In this document: positions 45,001 through 56,581 of the stretch, piece by piece
Position numbering within the stretch: the first letter of the stretch is position 1
Layout of the letters: each line of letters starts with the position of its first letter
From: Glycine soja
Taxonomy: Eukaryota; Streptophyta; Magnoliopsida; Fabales; Fabaceae
Reading direction: 5' to 3'
Assembly (NCBI RefSeq): GCF_004193775.1
Contig: NC_041021.1
Span: forward strand, 23,776,632 to 23,840,631
DNA: 64,000 bases
Made by a program: the position numbers and the translations under genes
Notes under the pieces: model-generated
Databases searched by the model: none
The model's input: the letters and a program-made list of their open reading frames with translations, nothing else
What the model was told of the DNA's origin: nothing

Positions 45001-46058
45001 GGCGCTTCCTTTTATCGCCTTTTGGGTTACATAGATGATGTCAAACTTAGATAGTAAAACTTGCTACCGAGCGATCCGCCCTGTAAGAGCGGGCTTCTTA
45101 AAAATGCACTTGACTGGGTCCATCTTGGATACCAGTCAAGTGGTACAGCTCAACATATGCTGCCTTAGATGATGGGATGCCCATACCAAGGCACAACATG
45201 TCCTTTCCAGTAGAGAGTAGTTCATCTCACAGGCTGTGAACTTTTTGCTAAAGTAATAGACAGCCCGTTCTCTTTTTTCGGAATCATCGTGCTACCCCAG
45301 CATGCATCCCATCAACTCATCCAACACCATCATGTATAAGATAAAAGGCCTCCCATGTACTGGCGACATAAGCACAAGAGGATTCATAAGGCATTGTTTG
45401 ATCCTTCAAAATGCCTTTTGACAGTCATCATTCTAGCGAACAGACTGGTTCTTGCACAAGAGTTTGAAGAGTGGCTCACAGGTAGCGATGAGCTGTGATA
45501 TGAACCTTGCTATGTAGTTTAAACGCCCCAAGAAACCTTGGACCTGCTTCTTCATTCGCGGCTCACACATGTCAAGGATGGATTTCAACTTGTCGGGAGC
45601 CACTTCTATCCCTCTTTGACATACAACGAAGCCGAGTAACTTTCCTGACTTGACCCTGAAAGTGAACTTGGCGGGGTTCAATCTTAGTTGGTACTTACGC
45701 AGCCGTTCAAACAACTTTCGCAAGTTGATGAGGTGTTCCCCCTCTGTTCTAGATTTGTCAATCATATCATCCACGTAGACATCAATTTCCTTATGCATCA
45801 TGTCGTGGAAAAATGCCACCATGGCCCACTGATAGGTTACCCCAGTGTTCTTGAGTCAAAATGATATCACCTTATAACAGAACGTTTCCCACAAGGTGAC
45901 GAACATAGTCTTCTCCATGTCCTCTGGTGCCATCTTTATTTGGTTGTAACCCGAGAATCTGTCCATGAAGGAAAACAAAGCAAAATTGGTTGTGTTATCC
46001 ACAAGGACATCAATATGTGGCAAAGGAAAGTTATCTTTGGGACTGACTCGGTTTAGGT

Positions 46059-47026
46059 TGTGAATGTATGTATACATGATTTTGATGATGTCAAAAGAAG
46101 AATTAAACAAGGCTCATTTTGCTTCAAGATTAATACAAGATTGTTTCAAAAAACAAATCCTTGATTCAAGATTTCTTCAAGATCAAGCCTTGCCTCACAA
46201 TGAAAGGTTTCAAGTCATTCAAGGCACATGTAATCGATTACCAATGGTTTGAAAGTGTGTAATCGATTACACATCATATGTAATCGATTACCAGAGACTC
46301 TGAATGTTGGGAATTCAAATTTTAAATGAAGGGTCACAACTGTTCAAGAAAAACAACTGTGTAATCGATTACACTAATTCTGTAATCGATTACCAGAGAG
46401 GATTTTCAAGGAATATCGCCAGCAGTCACATCTTTTCATTAGATTTGTGAATGGCCATCAAAGGCCTATAAATAGGTGACTTGGGCACGAATTTTATGCA
46501 GAGAGTTTTGCTTGGCAAAAATGTCTTATCCTCTCAAAAGACAATGAGAGAGATTCCAAAAGAACTTCATTGTCAAATGCTCTCTCAAAAGAAATCCTTG
46601 GCCAAACACTTGCAAAATCTATAAGGATTCTTACATGATCTTTATTGTAATATTCTTCTCTAGAAGAGAGAATTCTTCTTCCATTCTTCTTATTCAATGA
46701 GATTGGTTAAGAGACTGTGAGTCTCTTGTTGTAAAAGATTCCTGAACACAAGGGATGGGTTGTCCCTGTGTGGTTCAGACTTTGTAATGGATTTTACAAA
46801 GATAGTGGAAATCTCAAGTGGGTTGCTTGAGTACTGGACGTAGGCACGGGTTGTGGCCGAACCAGTATAAAACTGTGTTTGCATTCTCTCTTCCCTTATC
46901 TCATTTATGTTATTTCAATCAATTTTGCCTTGCATTTTTATAGAACATTATTAAATTGATTGTTGTTGCTTCTTCTGCATTCTAAGCCTATCCCTCTTAA
47001 GATTATTGAGGCCACAAGGTCCAACA
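46059..47026 (+). mobile_element. solo LTR (968 bp), duplication TAGGT, rich in ATCGAT palindromes
   Basis: It begins TGTGAATGTATG, ends GTCCAACA, and is flanked by TAGGT at 46054-46058 and 47027-47031. The RT frame continues on both sides, so it is an insertion. A TATA box (TATAAATAG) is at 46467-46475. Five copies of GTAATCGATTAC lie upstream of it (46230, 46259, 46280, 46361, 46382). It is related to the solo LTRs in copies A, B and C. The family is probably Ty1/copia; with only an LTR this cannot be confirmed. Confidence 0.9.
46467..46475 (+). promoter_or_regulatory. LTR TATA box
   Basis: TATAAATAG lies just downstream of the palindrome cluster. It fixes the orientation of this LTR family. 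Confidence 0.6.
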
Positions 47027-47479
47027 TAGGTCCCGATAGTCCACAGATATTCATACCTTCCCATCTTTCTTAAGGACTGGCACAATGTTGGCCACCGATT
47101 CTGAGTATGGAGCCACTGCCAAGAAGCCAGCGTCGAACTGCTTTTTCACTTCCTCTTTAATTTTTAGGGACATATCTGGCTTCATCCTCTGCAACTTTTG
47201 CTTCACCGGGGAACACCCGAGTTTTAGAGGTAAGCGATGTTGCACAATGTCGGGGTTCAAACCAGGCATATCTTGGTATGACCAAGCGAAGATGTCTTGG
47301 TAGTTTCGCAGCAAGACTTCCAATTCATCTCGGATTTGTGTGGTCATGCCCATACCCATATTTACCTCTTTCTTCTCATTACCAACACCTAAGTTTACAA
47401 CTTCCGTTTCTTCTTGGTGTGGCTTCATCTCTCGGTCTTCCTGAGCGACCATCCTTTCTAGCTCAGGGGGAAATTCCAT

Positions 47480-47752
47480 ACCTTCGTCTTCTTCAACCTC
47501 AGGCCAATTCGCTTCTCATTCTAAATCGACGGCAGGGTCCTCGGTATTAGTACCTTTACAGGACTCGTCATCGGATCTGTATTGTTTAAACGCAATAGAA
47601 ATAAACCTGCAGATGAATGAGAATGGGTGAAGGCACTAGAACAGATGAAGGAAAGATCTTTATATTATATTCTTTAATAGCAAAAGACATAACGCCTTAA
47701 CAAGGAAAGAACCCTAAAGCCTAGGCCTAGCTGTAGGGTTGAAGCTAAAGCA
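47480..47752 (-). pseudogene. linker between G-patch-like segment and RT
   Basis: Acidic, low-complexity pol linker in the same orientation, with stops. No domain is recognised. It joins the segment at 47753 to the RT block ending at 47479. Confidence 0.4.
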
Positions 47753-48820
47753 TTACATTGTGCCTGCCATGGAAACTTTGGGTCGTTCCACAACTTGCCA
47801 AATTACCAATTGAAAACCAGGAAGGCATGGCCGCACCCAGTCTGAACGTTCTTGAGGGGCTTTGTTGTGTATCACGGCGACTTGCTCTTCATGTCCCAAG
47901 CCCGCACTCACGAAGCTTTTACTGAAATGACAAGGAGGGTCCTCCCTCACTTGTGTCCTTAATTGCGGGCCCACGCCCCTGTTCCTCCATTCTAGGATGC
48001 TTATTCTCACATCAATCCGCACAGGCTTATAGCCTAGCACAAACTTTCCGCAGTTTTCCTTGATGTCCACTAAGCAGGCCATGCCGTCATTATTCTTTCC
48101 CAAGCCCATTTCGGGCTCACAGCCATGCCCTATCATCACACGAGTCGCCATTATTGTCGCGCCAGTCATGCAAGGCTGCATCGGGAGGGATTCTACGGAA
48201 GTGTTGCTTACCACCTCAAAGGACTGGAAAGTCGTTTCCATGGACTCTTCTGTGGCCTCCACATATGGCATAGAAGAGGGGCAGCTTACCAGAACATCCT
48301 CCTCCCCCGAAGCAATGACTAAGTGCCCCTCCACCATGAATTTCAGCCTTTGGTGGAGCGTTAAGGGGATGACTCCCACCGAGTGAATCCATGGTCAGCC
48401 CAACAAGTAAATGTAGGCTAGGTTAATATGCAATACTTGAAAAGTAACCTGACAGTTGTGTGGTCATATCTGAACTTGGAGATCAGTCTCCCCTCTTACT
48501 TTCTAGCGACTTCCGTCAAAAGCCCAGACTACCTTGGAGCTTGGTTTCAGGTGGAAGGCATTGAATGGCAGTTTCTCCAATGTGCTTTTAGGCATTACTT
48601 TTAGGCTGGAGCCATTGTCAATGAGTACTTTGGCCATGATGTGATCCATGCATTTGAGTAATACATGTAGAGCCCTATTATGTCCTCGTCCCTCGATGGG
48701 AATCTCCTCCCCAGTGAAGGTAAGGTAGTTATTGGCTGTAATCTTGTTGACAATCCCTTTAAAGCCTTCTATGGAGATATCTTGGGCCACATAGGCCTCG
48801 TTCAATACTTTAAGTAGCAA
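47753..48820 (-). pseudogene. Ogre-type protease and G-patch-like segment
   Basis: Minus strand. 48820-48503 has the protease active site VLIDNGSS (Asp-Asn-Gly-Ser in place of Asp-Thr-Gly or Asp-Ser-Gly) and VMPKSTLEKL. A stretch with one or two stops leads to 48379, where GVIPLTLHQRLKF continues the protease. Near 48130-48040 the motif GCEPEMGLGKNNDGMACLV looks like a G-patch, a short Gly-rich RNA-binding motif also found next to protease in some retroviruses and, from memory, in soybean Ogre-type pol. The 5' side is cut by the LTR at 48842. Confidence 0.7.
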
Positions 48821-48841
48821 TGCTCGGTGAGGCTCAGAACT

Positions 48842-49939
48842 TGTCGCAACCTACCCTTCGGCGGGAGGGCGACGCGAGGGCTCACGGGTGCGTCTTCCAA
48901 GAAAGGAAAATGCACGGAGTTGCCACCAACGTTTATTCGAGGAAAACGTCGAAAAAACCAGAAAGGTGTGGTCTACGAACTTTAATCGTTAAAGGTTCGG
49001 GAGTTGTTTTTACGCACGGGGAAGGTATTAGCACCCCACGTGTCCGTCACAAAGGACGACAACCTTTGATCAAGTGTGCAAATATGACTTCAAAATGTTT
49101 TATTTTCCCTTTTTTATGTCTTTTTGTGTTTTTATGCTTTTTGTGTTTTTTGTATTTTTTATCTTTTTGGGGTTGACAGGGGTGTTTCCCTCGCTCCTAC
49201 GTATTCCTCAATTGTGATGAGGAAATCAAACCTATGTAGTTCTTTGAGAACTAAACGTTGGTTAAGTTGTTTTTATCTTTTTTCGCAAGATATATTTTCA
49301 CCGAACAAAAGTCGTTTAAGGCGTTGGACCATTAAATGATCTTTTGATTTTGGGAAAGGAGAGAAATGTTAAGGCATTGGACCATTAACGATCTCTTGGT
49401 TTTTGAAAGGGGAGAAACGTTAAGGCGTTAGACCATTAACGATCTCTTGGTTTTTGAAAGGAGAGAAACGTTAAGGCGTTGGACCATTAACAATCTCTTG
49501 GGGTGGTCGACAAAAGCGGGGCTTTTGCTCCTAGGTATCCTCAATTTCAATGAGGAAATTAGGCCTACGTAGTTCTTGCAAAAGTGATAAAGTTATGTGT
49601 TGATTTTATGCTTTTGAATGGTCCATGTTAACTGATAAAAGTAAAGAGGACCGTTTAAGGCGTTGGACCTTAAAACGGTTTTAAGTGACATTAGCGGACA
49701 AAGCTTGATTTGTGAGTTGATTTTAGCCTTAGTTTCACTTTGGTTATTAGTTAATTCATTCAAGGAAACTTCCAAAGAAAAATGTCCGATTGATTTTTGG
49801 ATTATTTTATTCAAAGATATTTTGATTATTTTATTATTATTTTTTTTCAAGATATTTTGATTACTTTATTATTATTTTGCCTTTTTTATTTAACCGAGGT
49901 TACAGCGTGAACGATCGGTTGGATTTCATTTTAACAGTG
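48842..49939 (-). mobile_element. Ogre-type LTR, 3' part (rest at 57482-57977)
   Basis: It starts TGTCGCAACC, the reverse of the LTR end GGTTGCGACA, and matches the LTR at 9056-10924 in reverse until about LTR position 10190. It holds a 51-bp array (49337-49500, GTTAAGGCGTTGGACC units) and two copies of the CTACGTAG dyad block (about 49171-49246 and 49504-49577), where the 9056 LTR has one. It sits inside the gag-protease coding region and is cut by the Athila-like element at 49940. Confidence 0.85.
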
Positions 49940-51077
49940 TGATGTGCCATTATTTTCTCCTATTTCTTAACGCTTTTTGCACCATTTTAAGTACTGATTA
50001 GTCTTAATTGTCAAATTAATTAGGCAGTTTTATTATTTGGGCCCATTAAGCTAATTTGATGATTTTAATCTAATTGAAGGAATTAATGAAGCATTGGGCT
50101 TGAATCCAGAATTGGGCTTGGGCTTGAATCCAAAATTGGGCTTGGACTTGAAGAGGGCAGACTATTTTATTCTACAAAATTAGATCTTATCTTATCTTAT
50201 CATATCTAGATATTATTTAAATTTGATCTCATCTAGATATTATTTCATCAAGATCTTATCTTATCTAGATTTTATTTAATTTTATTTTATTTATGGGCTT
50301 GGATTTAAAACAAATTTGTAAACTTTGGGGCTGGAAAAAAAAACTATATAACAGCACCAAGGTTCTAGTTTAGGCCCTCTCTCTGCTCTCTCTCTTATTT
50401 TCGTTTTTTAGTTTTAGGCTTTTCTTTGAGACATTTGTTTTCGTTTGCAATTCCAATAGCAATAAAATTTCGTTCTTTAATTTATAAGTTTGTTCCCTAT
50501 TGATTAATGGAAGACTAAATCTCCAGCATTGTTTTCTCTTGAGGATCAAACACAGTTCTCTTTGAGGTTTCATTATTACTGTTAAATTCTGTTCAGTTTT
50601 GCCTCTTCACTAATTACTTTGAATTTGTTGCTTTTAATTCATGCATGCTTAGTGCTTGATTAATTGTCTCTGTGCTTAATTTACGTTCATGCTTAATGAT
50701 CGTTTATGTGTAATTGGTGTATGCGATGCTTAATCACATAATGAATGCCTTATGTTGAATTTCGCTTAGTAATTTAATTTAGGGTTGGATTAAGTGGTTA
50801 AATTGATAAAGGATAAATTCTCGCAACCTAGGATAAGAGACTTGCTTGTGAATCAAGGGGAAGCAACGTATTTTAATTTTGATATTTTCTAATTAAATTT
50901 TACTCGCTGTTTTATTTACAAAAGCGAAGACCCCCCCCCCCCCCCCCCCAATTTGTTACTATTTCCCACTATCTGTTAAGAACATTTGGTTTATCATTGC
51001 TCATTGGGAAACGACCTAGGATCACTTCCTAGTTACTGCATTTTAATATTTATTTGATTCGGGTACGGCCTCGATCA
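49940..51077 (+). mobile_element. 5' LTR of the Athila-like element
   Basis: TGATGTGCCATT...CTCGATCA. Compared with the 3' LTR it differs at roughly one base in 15-20 in the first 150 bases, so the insertion is not recent. It contains a TCTAGATATTATTT repeat area near 50190-50290 and a run of 19 C at 50931-50949. Confidence 0.88.
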
Positions 51078-51081
51078 AATT

Positions 51082-51099
51082 TGGCGTCGCTGCCGGGGA
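51082..51099 (+). other. primer-binding site, tRNA-Asp type
   Basis: TGGCGTCGCTGCCGGGGA lies four bases after the LTR. It complements the 3' end of plant tRNA-Asp with about two mismatches, the primer class of Athila elements. A second GCGCC-containing phrase near 51198 is weaker. Confidence 0.7.
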
Positions 51100-51486
51100 G
51101 TAGTGTCCAAAGATTCATAATAGCTAGTGTCATGTTAGTGTTTAATTCTTGTGTTCGTGTTTAATTCTTGTCAAAAGTATTTTATTTTCCAAAAATTTGG
51201 CGCCGTAGGCCAGCTGAGGTTTCCTTCTTCCAAAAATTGCAATTCTGTCAAAAGTTTTTTTATTTTCCAAGTATTATTCTCTTATTTTTCTTAACTTATC
51301 ATTTTTAGCTTATATAGTTAGACTTCGAATTTTCATTTGAAATTTTTTGTGCTATCTTCTCATCATTTTATAAGGTTGCTCAGAAAATTTCAAGTCATTT
51401 GGACATCATTTAATGGTAGCAGTAGTTCAAACCTACACTGTTACTTGCATAAGAAGGCAACTAGTTTTACATGCTGAATGTAGTGT

Positions 51487-52664
51487 ATGACTAGAGGCAA
51501 TCCATCTGACTTACAACCCTCTAATCCTGAGATAGATAGGACATTTCATAGATTAGTTAGACAACATTTAGTACCTTTTGAGCATCCTGAGCATTCTGTT
51601 ATTGGTGATTTTGAGCATTATAATTTTGAACATTCTGAGAACATGGCACAACCTCCACCCCGTGAGAGGACTCTAAGGGAAATGGCTACACCTGATTTCA
51701 CCTACAAAAGCTTGTGCATCCAATACCCTAATGAGGATGTCCCGTATGTTCTTAAAACTGGACTGATCCATTTGCTTCCAAAGTTTCATGGCCTTGCAGG
51801 TGAAGACCCATACAAGCATCTGAAAGAATTCCATATTGTCTGCTCCACCATGAAACCACCAGATGTCCAGGAGGATCACATATTTCTGAATACCTTTCCA
51901 CATTCTTTAGAGGGAGTGGCAAAGGATTGGCTATATTACTTTGCTCCAAGGTCCATCATGAGCTGGGATGACCTCAAGAGAGTATTCTTAGAAAAAAATT
52001 TCCCTGCTTCCAGGACCACGACCATCAGAAAGGATATTTCAGGTATTAGACAACTCAGTGGAGAGAGCTTATATGAATACTGGGAGAGATTTAAGAAACT
52101 ATGTGCCAGTTGCCCTCACCACTAGATTTTAGAGTAGCTTCTTCTGCAATATTTTTATGAAGGACTCAGCAACATGGAGAGAAGTATGATAAATGCTGCT
52201 AGTGGTGGAGCCCTTGGAGACATGACCCCTGCTGAAGCCAGAAATTTAATTGAGAAGATGGCTTCCTACTCCCAACAATTTAGTGCCAGAAGTGATGCTA
52301 TTGTCATTAGAGGAGTGCATGAAGTAGCCACAAGTCATCTTCATCAGGTGAGACTAAGAAGCTTGAAGGTAAACTAGATGCCTTGGTTAACCTGGTAACC
52401 CAACTGGCCATGAATAAAAAATCTACACCTGTCGCCAGACTCTGTGGTTTATGCTCCTCTGTCGACCACCACACAGACCTTTGCCCTTCTGTGCAACAAT
52501 CTGAAGCAATTGAACAGCCTGAAGCTTATGCTGCAAACATCTACAACAAACCTCCTCAACCTCAGCAGCAAAATCAGCCACAACAGAACAATTATGACCT
52601 CTCCAGCAACAGGTACAATCCCGGGAGGAGGAATCATCCCAACCATAGATGGTCGAATCCTTAA
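51487..52664 (+). pseudogene. Athila-like gag
   Basis: 51487-52125 is open for 212 codons. It contains FHGLAGEDPYKHLKEFH and LEGVAKDWLYYF, the conserved gag-core motifs. The TAG at 52123 and another in phase at 52135 end it, then LLLQYFYEGL continues in phase. A frameshift occurs near 52345. The last frame (52383-52664) has a good CCHC knuckle, CGLCSSVDHHTDLC, and a Gln/Asn/Pro-rich tail. The stop at 52662 is followed by a CAG/CAA repeat (52665-52697). Confidence 0.8.
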
Positions 52665-53113
52665 CAACAGCAGCAGCAGCAACAACAACAACAACCTTAT
52701 TTTCAAAATGTTGTTGGCCCAAGTAGACCATACGTTCCTCCACCATTACATTGAGGTCAGGAAAGCAGTGTCAAGGACCTCAACCAGTAGCATCTTTCTC
52801 ATCCGCCAATGAACCTGCCCAACCTCACTCTACTTCAGAAAAAGATGATGACAAAAATTTAAAGAGTAAGTTACCTAACAATTTCTATGCAGGTGAATCT
52901 AAAGAGAAGCAGCATATCCCTCTTCCATTCCCTCCAAGAGCAATTTCCAACAAAAAAATGGAAGAGGCAGAGAAGAAGATCTTGGAAACATTTAGAAAAG
53001 TAGAGGTAAACATACCTCTGCTGGATGCAATAAAGCAAATTCTAAGATATGCTAAATTCTTGAAGGAGTTGTGCACTAATAAGTGAAAGCTTAAAGGAAG
53101 TGAAAGAATTAGT

Positions 53114-54109
53114 ATGGGCAGAAATGTCTCCGAGTTGATTGGTAAATCTGTTCCCCAAATCCCTGAAAAATGTAAAGATCCAGGTACATTCAGCATACCT
53201 TCTATTATAGGGAACAATAAGTTTGGCAATGTCATGCTAGATTTAGGAGCTTCTGTTAGTGTGATGCCTCTGTCTATTTCTAATTCTCCATCTCTTGGTC
53301 CCTTGCAGTCAACTGATGTGGTAATTCATTTAGCTAATAGAAGTGTTGCCTATCCTACTGGTTTCATAGAGGATGTCTTAGTTAGAGTTGGTGAACTGAT
53401 TTTCCTTGTTGATTTTTATATTTTAAATATGGAGGAGGGATTTTCTAAAGGATCAGTTCCCATCATTCTAGGCAGACCTTTTATGAAAATTGCTAGAACT
53501 AAGATAGATGTATATGCAGGCACACTATCTACGGAGTTTGGTGATATAACTGTTCATTTTAATATTCTTGATGCTATGAAACACCCATCTGAAGATCTTT
53601 CTATATTTCGTGTTGAAAAAATTGACCATATTTTTGATGAATACATGACTAATCTTCATTCTAATCTGCATGTCTGTCACTCTTCATGCATTGAATCTGA
53701 ATTTGTACTTGATCATATATCTGAATTTGATGCTGAGAGTGAATCTGAATTTTATATTGATTACATGTCTGGTGATGTTTTACCTCTTGAGATTGATTTT
53801 ATAGAGTCAGATGGAACTAACCATGTTTTAGGAAGTACACATACCTCTGACTTTCTTTATAAGGTACAGGTTGAGAAACCATCTCTTTCTACAATTATCC
53901 AGCCGCCCACACCAAAATTGAAGCCTCTGCCATCAAATTTAACATATGCTTACTTGGATGATAGCAAAAGTTTTCCAGTAATTATATCTGCCTCCCTTAC
54001 TGATGAGCAAGAGGAGAAGCTGTTATCAGTTCTCAAGAAGCATAAGAAGGCTATAGGCTGGACCCTGGCGGACATTCCAGGTATTAGCCCATCCATATGT
54101 ATGCATTGA
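53114..54109 (+). pseudogene. Athila-like protease and start of RT
   Basis: 331 codons are open. DLGAS with Asp at residue 43 is the retropepsin active site and VPIILGRPF follows about 75 residues later. A long acidic linker (about residues 150-250) leads to ASLTDEQEEKLLSVLKKHKKAIGWTLADIPG, the usual block before RT. The frame stops at a TGA (54107-54109) and RT goes on in phase behind it, so this is one pol gene with a stop, not two genes. The ATG at 53114 may not be the real start. Confidence 0.8.
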
Positions 54110-55089
54110 ATAAATTTAGAAGATGGGGCTAAACCAGTAAGACAGCCACAGAGAAGACTCAACCCGGTGATTCTTGATGTAGTGAAGAAGGAGGTAACCA
54201 AGTTTTTGCAAGCTGGAATCATTTATCCTATCTCCGACAGCCAATGGGTGAGTCCCGTCCAGGTAGCTCCGAAGAAAGCCGGCCTCACGTGATAAAAAAT
54301 GAGAAGGATGAGTTGATTGCTACTCGGGTGCAGAACAGTTTGAGAGTATGCATCGACTATAGGAGGCTGAACCAGGTTACCAAAAAGGACCATTTTCCAC
54401 TACCATTCATTGACCAGATGCTTGAACGCCTGGCAGGTAAATCTCACTATTGTTTCCTTGATGGTTTTTCTGGTTATATGCAAATCACTATTGTTCCTAA
54501 GGATCAGGAAAAGACCATATTCACCTGCCCCTTCAACACTTTTGCCTATAGGAGGATGCCTTTCGGCCTGTGCAATGCCCCTGGTACTTTCCAGCGGTGC
54601 ATGATTAGTATTTTTAGTGATTTTTTAGAAAATTGCATAGAGGTGTTTATGGATGATTTCACTGTGTATGGATCCTCTTTTGATGTTTGTTTGGATAGTC
54701 TGGAAAAGGTTTTGAATAGATGCACTGAAACTAACCTTGTTCTAAATTTTGAAAAATGTCATTTTATGGTTGAGCAAGGTATAGTTTTAGGCCATATTAT
54801 TTTCAATAAGGGCATTGAAGAAGATCTTGCAAAAATTTCTGTTATTTCACAATTGCCTTACCCCTCTTGCGTGCGAGAGGTGCGATCTTTTCTTGGTCAT
54901 GCAGGATTCTACAGGCGCTTTATAAGAGATTTTAGCAAAGTAGCCCTTCCACTATCCAACTTGTTGCAAAAGGAGGCACCTGATTGGACAACCCCATTTG
55001 AGCTAATGTGCGATGCATCCAATTACACATTGGGGGTTGTCCTTGCTCAAAGGATCTCCTTACTTCAGCTTACTTCTTTTCCACCATGA
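54110..55089 (+). pseudogene. Athila-like reverse transcriptase with truncated RNase H
   Basis: In-phase continuation after the 54107 stop. A second stop lies near 54291 within AGLT, and a frame change occurs near 54244-54290, so the first about 14 residues of the 281-codon frame starting at 54244 are not native. RT motifs are RVCIDYRRLN, FSGYMQI, MPFGLCNAP and the catalytic FMDDF (Asp pair at 137-138), then RSFLGHAGFYRRF. RNase H begins (LMCDASNYTLGVVLAQR) and then breaks off into an unrelated tail. Integrase is absent, so the element could not move alone. Confidence 0.82.
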
Positions 55090-56581
55090 CTTAGGGAATT
55101 TTTCTTTTCCTATCTCCTCCTTTTCTTTTATTACATTTGTCCGATTCTATTTGATGGTTTAATTGCTTTTAATCTTTTAATTGTGCTACATTGAGGACAA
55201 TGTGTTGTTTAAGTATGGGGGGAGTGTTCTTTGGTTTTGGTTTTGCTAGTTTTGTTAGTTTTTTTTTGTGTTAAATTTGTTAGTTTTGTTGGGTTTCTAG
55301 TTTAATATTTTAGGTCAATTCTGTTTGCATGTACAACTTTGCATATTTTTCTTTGAATTATAGGATATGTTCAAGAAATGGGTAATTGTTCTAAAAATAA
55401 AAGTCTCTTGACATTTTGTGATTTGAAATCCTTGTTTTTCCTCTACATGTCATCATAGTTTTGAAAGCTCAATTTGAAAGTGATAAGTTTACCTTTGTGA
55501 GAATTTGAGCCATCCATCATCATAATCTTTTGGTGTGTTTTGCCCCATTGATTGCTTGCACAATAGCCTTGGCTTGATTCTTGTTGATACTTCCTAATTC
55601 GCATGCATATTTGGAAATGATTTAGGCAATTTTGTTCTTATAAACTTCTAGACAAATGGACTTACCTTGAATTAATTCGTTTGATAGCCCCTTTGAGCCT
55701 ATGTTCCCCTTTCTTTGTTTTGAAGCTCATTACAACCCTTAAGTGAAAAACCATGATATCACCTTACCCTTAAGGAATTTTGGAGCTTTGGAATTGTTTT
55801 GGGAATAAGCTGGAAATAAGTGTGGGGGGGTATGTTTCATTGGAAGATATAATTTTTTGCCATGCATTGCCTAGTTCTTGCTTTAATCTTCGATTTCGTA
55901 CTGTTAAATAAAAAAAATAAAAAAAATAAAATTTTCAGTTGCTACAAATTCTGCAAATTCATACTATTCAAAAAAAAAAAAAGAAGAAAAGCAGTGAAGT
56001 TGAATAAATAAGGTCTTGATATGAGAACTTGATTTGGGAGCCTTGGTTGATTTTGTTGATATTAGAGGGTTTGGGTTTACTACTTGTGCTTAATTTCCAC
56101 TTAGTCCCCATTGCTCATCTATTTCTTTGGGATTTAGCTACTTATTCCATATTTTTCCCTACCTTGTCCTTGGCCCCATTACATCCTTTAAACGACCTTT
56201 TGATCCTCATGTGCTTGTGTTTATGGGTTGATTGTCAATTTTAGAATCTTGCCAAGTCTATGTGGTGTTTGTTTTCATGGGTGCTTTGAGAGTAAACAGT
56301 AGCCTAGACACTTGAGAGATGAAGTGTATATCTTGTGAGGCTTTACCACTTTTCATTGTCGAGCTGATTTACTATTTTGCCATGATTGGGTTGCTTGGAT
56401 GATTTTCACGAATGTCTTGACTCTTTGGATCTCTTCATGTTAGATGTTACCCATTCCTTTCATTCCTTGATGTTCATTGAGAAATATGTAAATGTTTTTG
56501 TCTGTCTCTGTTTGATATCCTTGGATTTTGTTCTTTATTTCATTTTGGCCAAGAGTGCAAAAGGCTAAGTATGGGGGGTTT
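55090..56581 (+). mobile_element. 3' UTR of the Athila-like element with two polypurine tracts
   Basis: AT-rich and without a credible gene. AAGTATGGGGGGAG at 55211-55224 and AAGTATGGGGGG at 56567-56578 are near copies of each other. The second lies three bases before the LTR and is the working tract. Short frames (56029-56244, 56386-56568) are rich in Leu and Phe and look like chance. Confidence 0.65.

Larger units (their letters stand above)
45001..47479 (-). pseudogene. Ogre-type reverse transcriptase, split by a solo LTR
   Basis: Minus strand. 47479-47051 carries NYQDIFAWSYQDMPG and the N-terminal RT block ending VLKKDGKV, followed by a stop (TGA). After the insertion at 46059-47026, 46058-45856 continues with SPKDNFPLPHIDVLV and MDRFSGYNQI. 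45822-45433 has the catalytic YVDDM, LLGFVV and FLGRLNYIARF. 45432-45001 is the connection/first RNase H part, with several stops. The catalytic Asp pair is intact but the frame is broken at least three times. Confidence 0.8.

Noticed and set aside
56029..56568. Two Leu/Phe-rich frames as a possible env-like membrane protein of the Athila-like element.
   Set aside because: They are short, not in one phase, and lie in AT-rich 3' UTR; hydrophobicity is expected from T-rich sequence.
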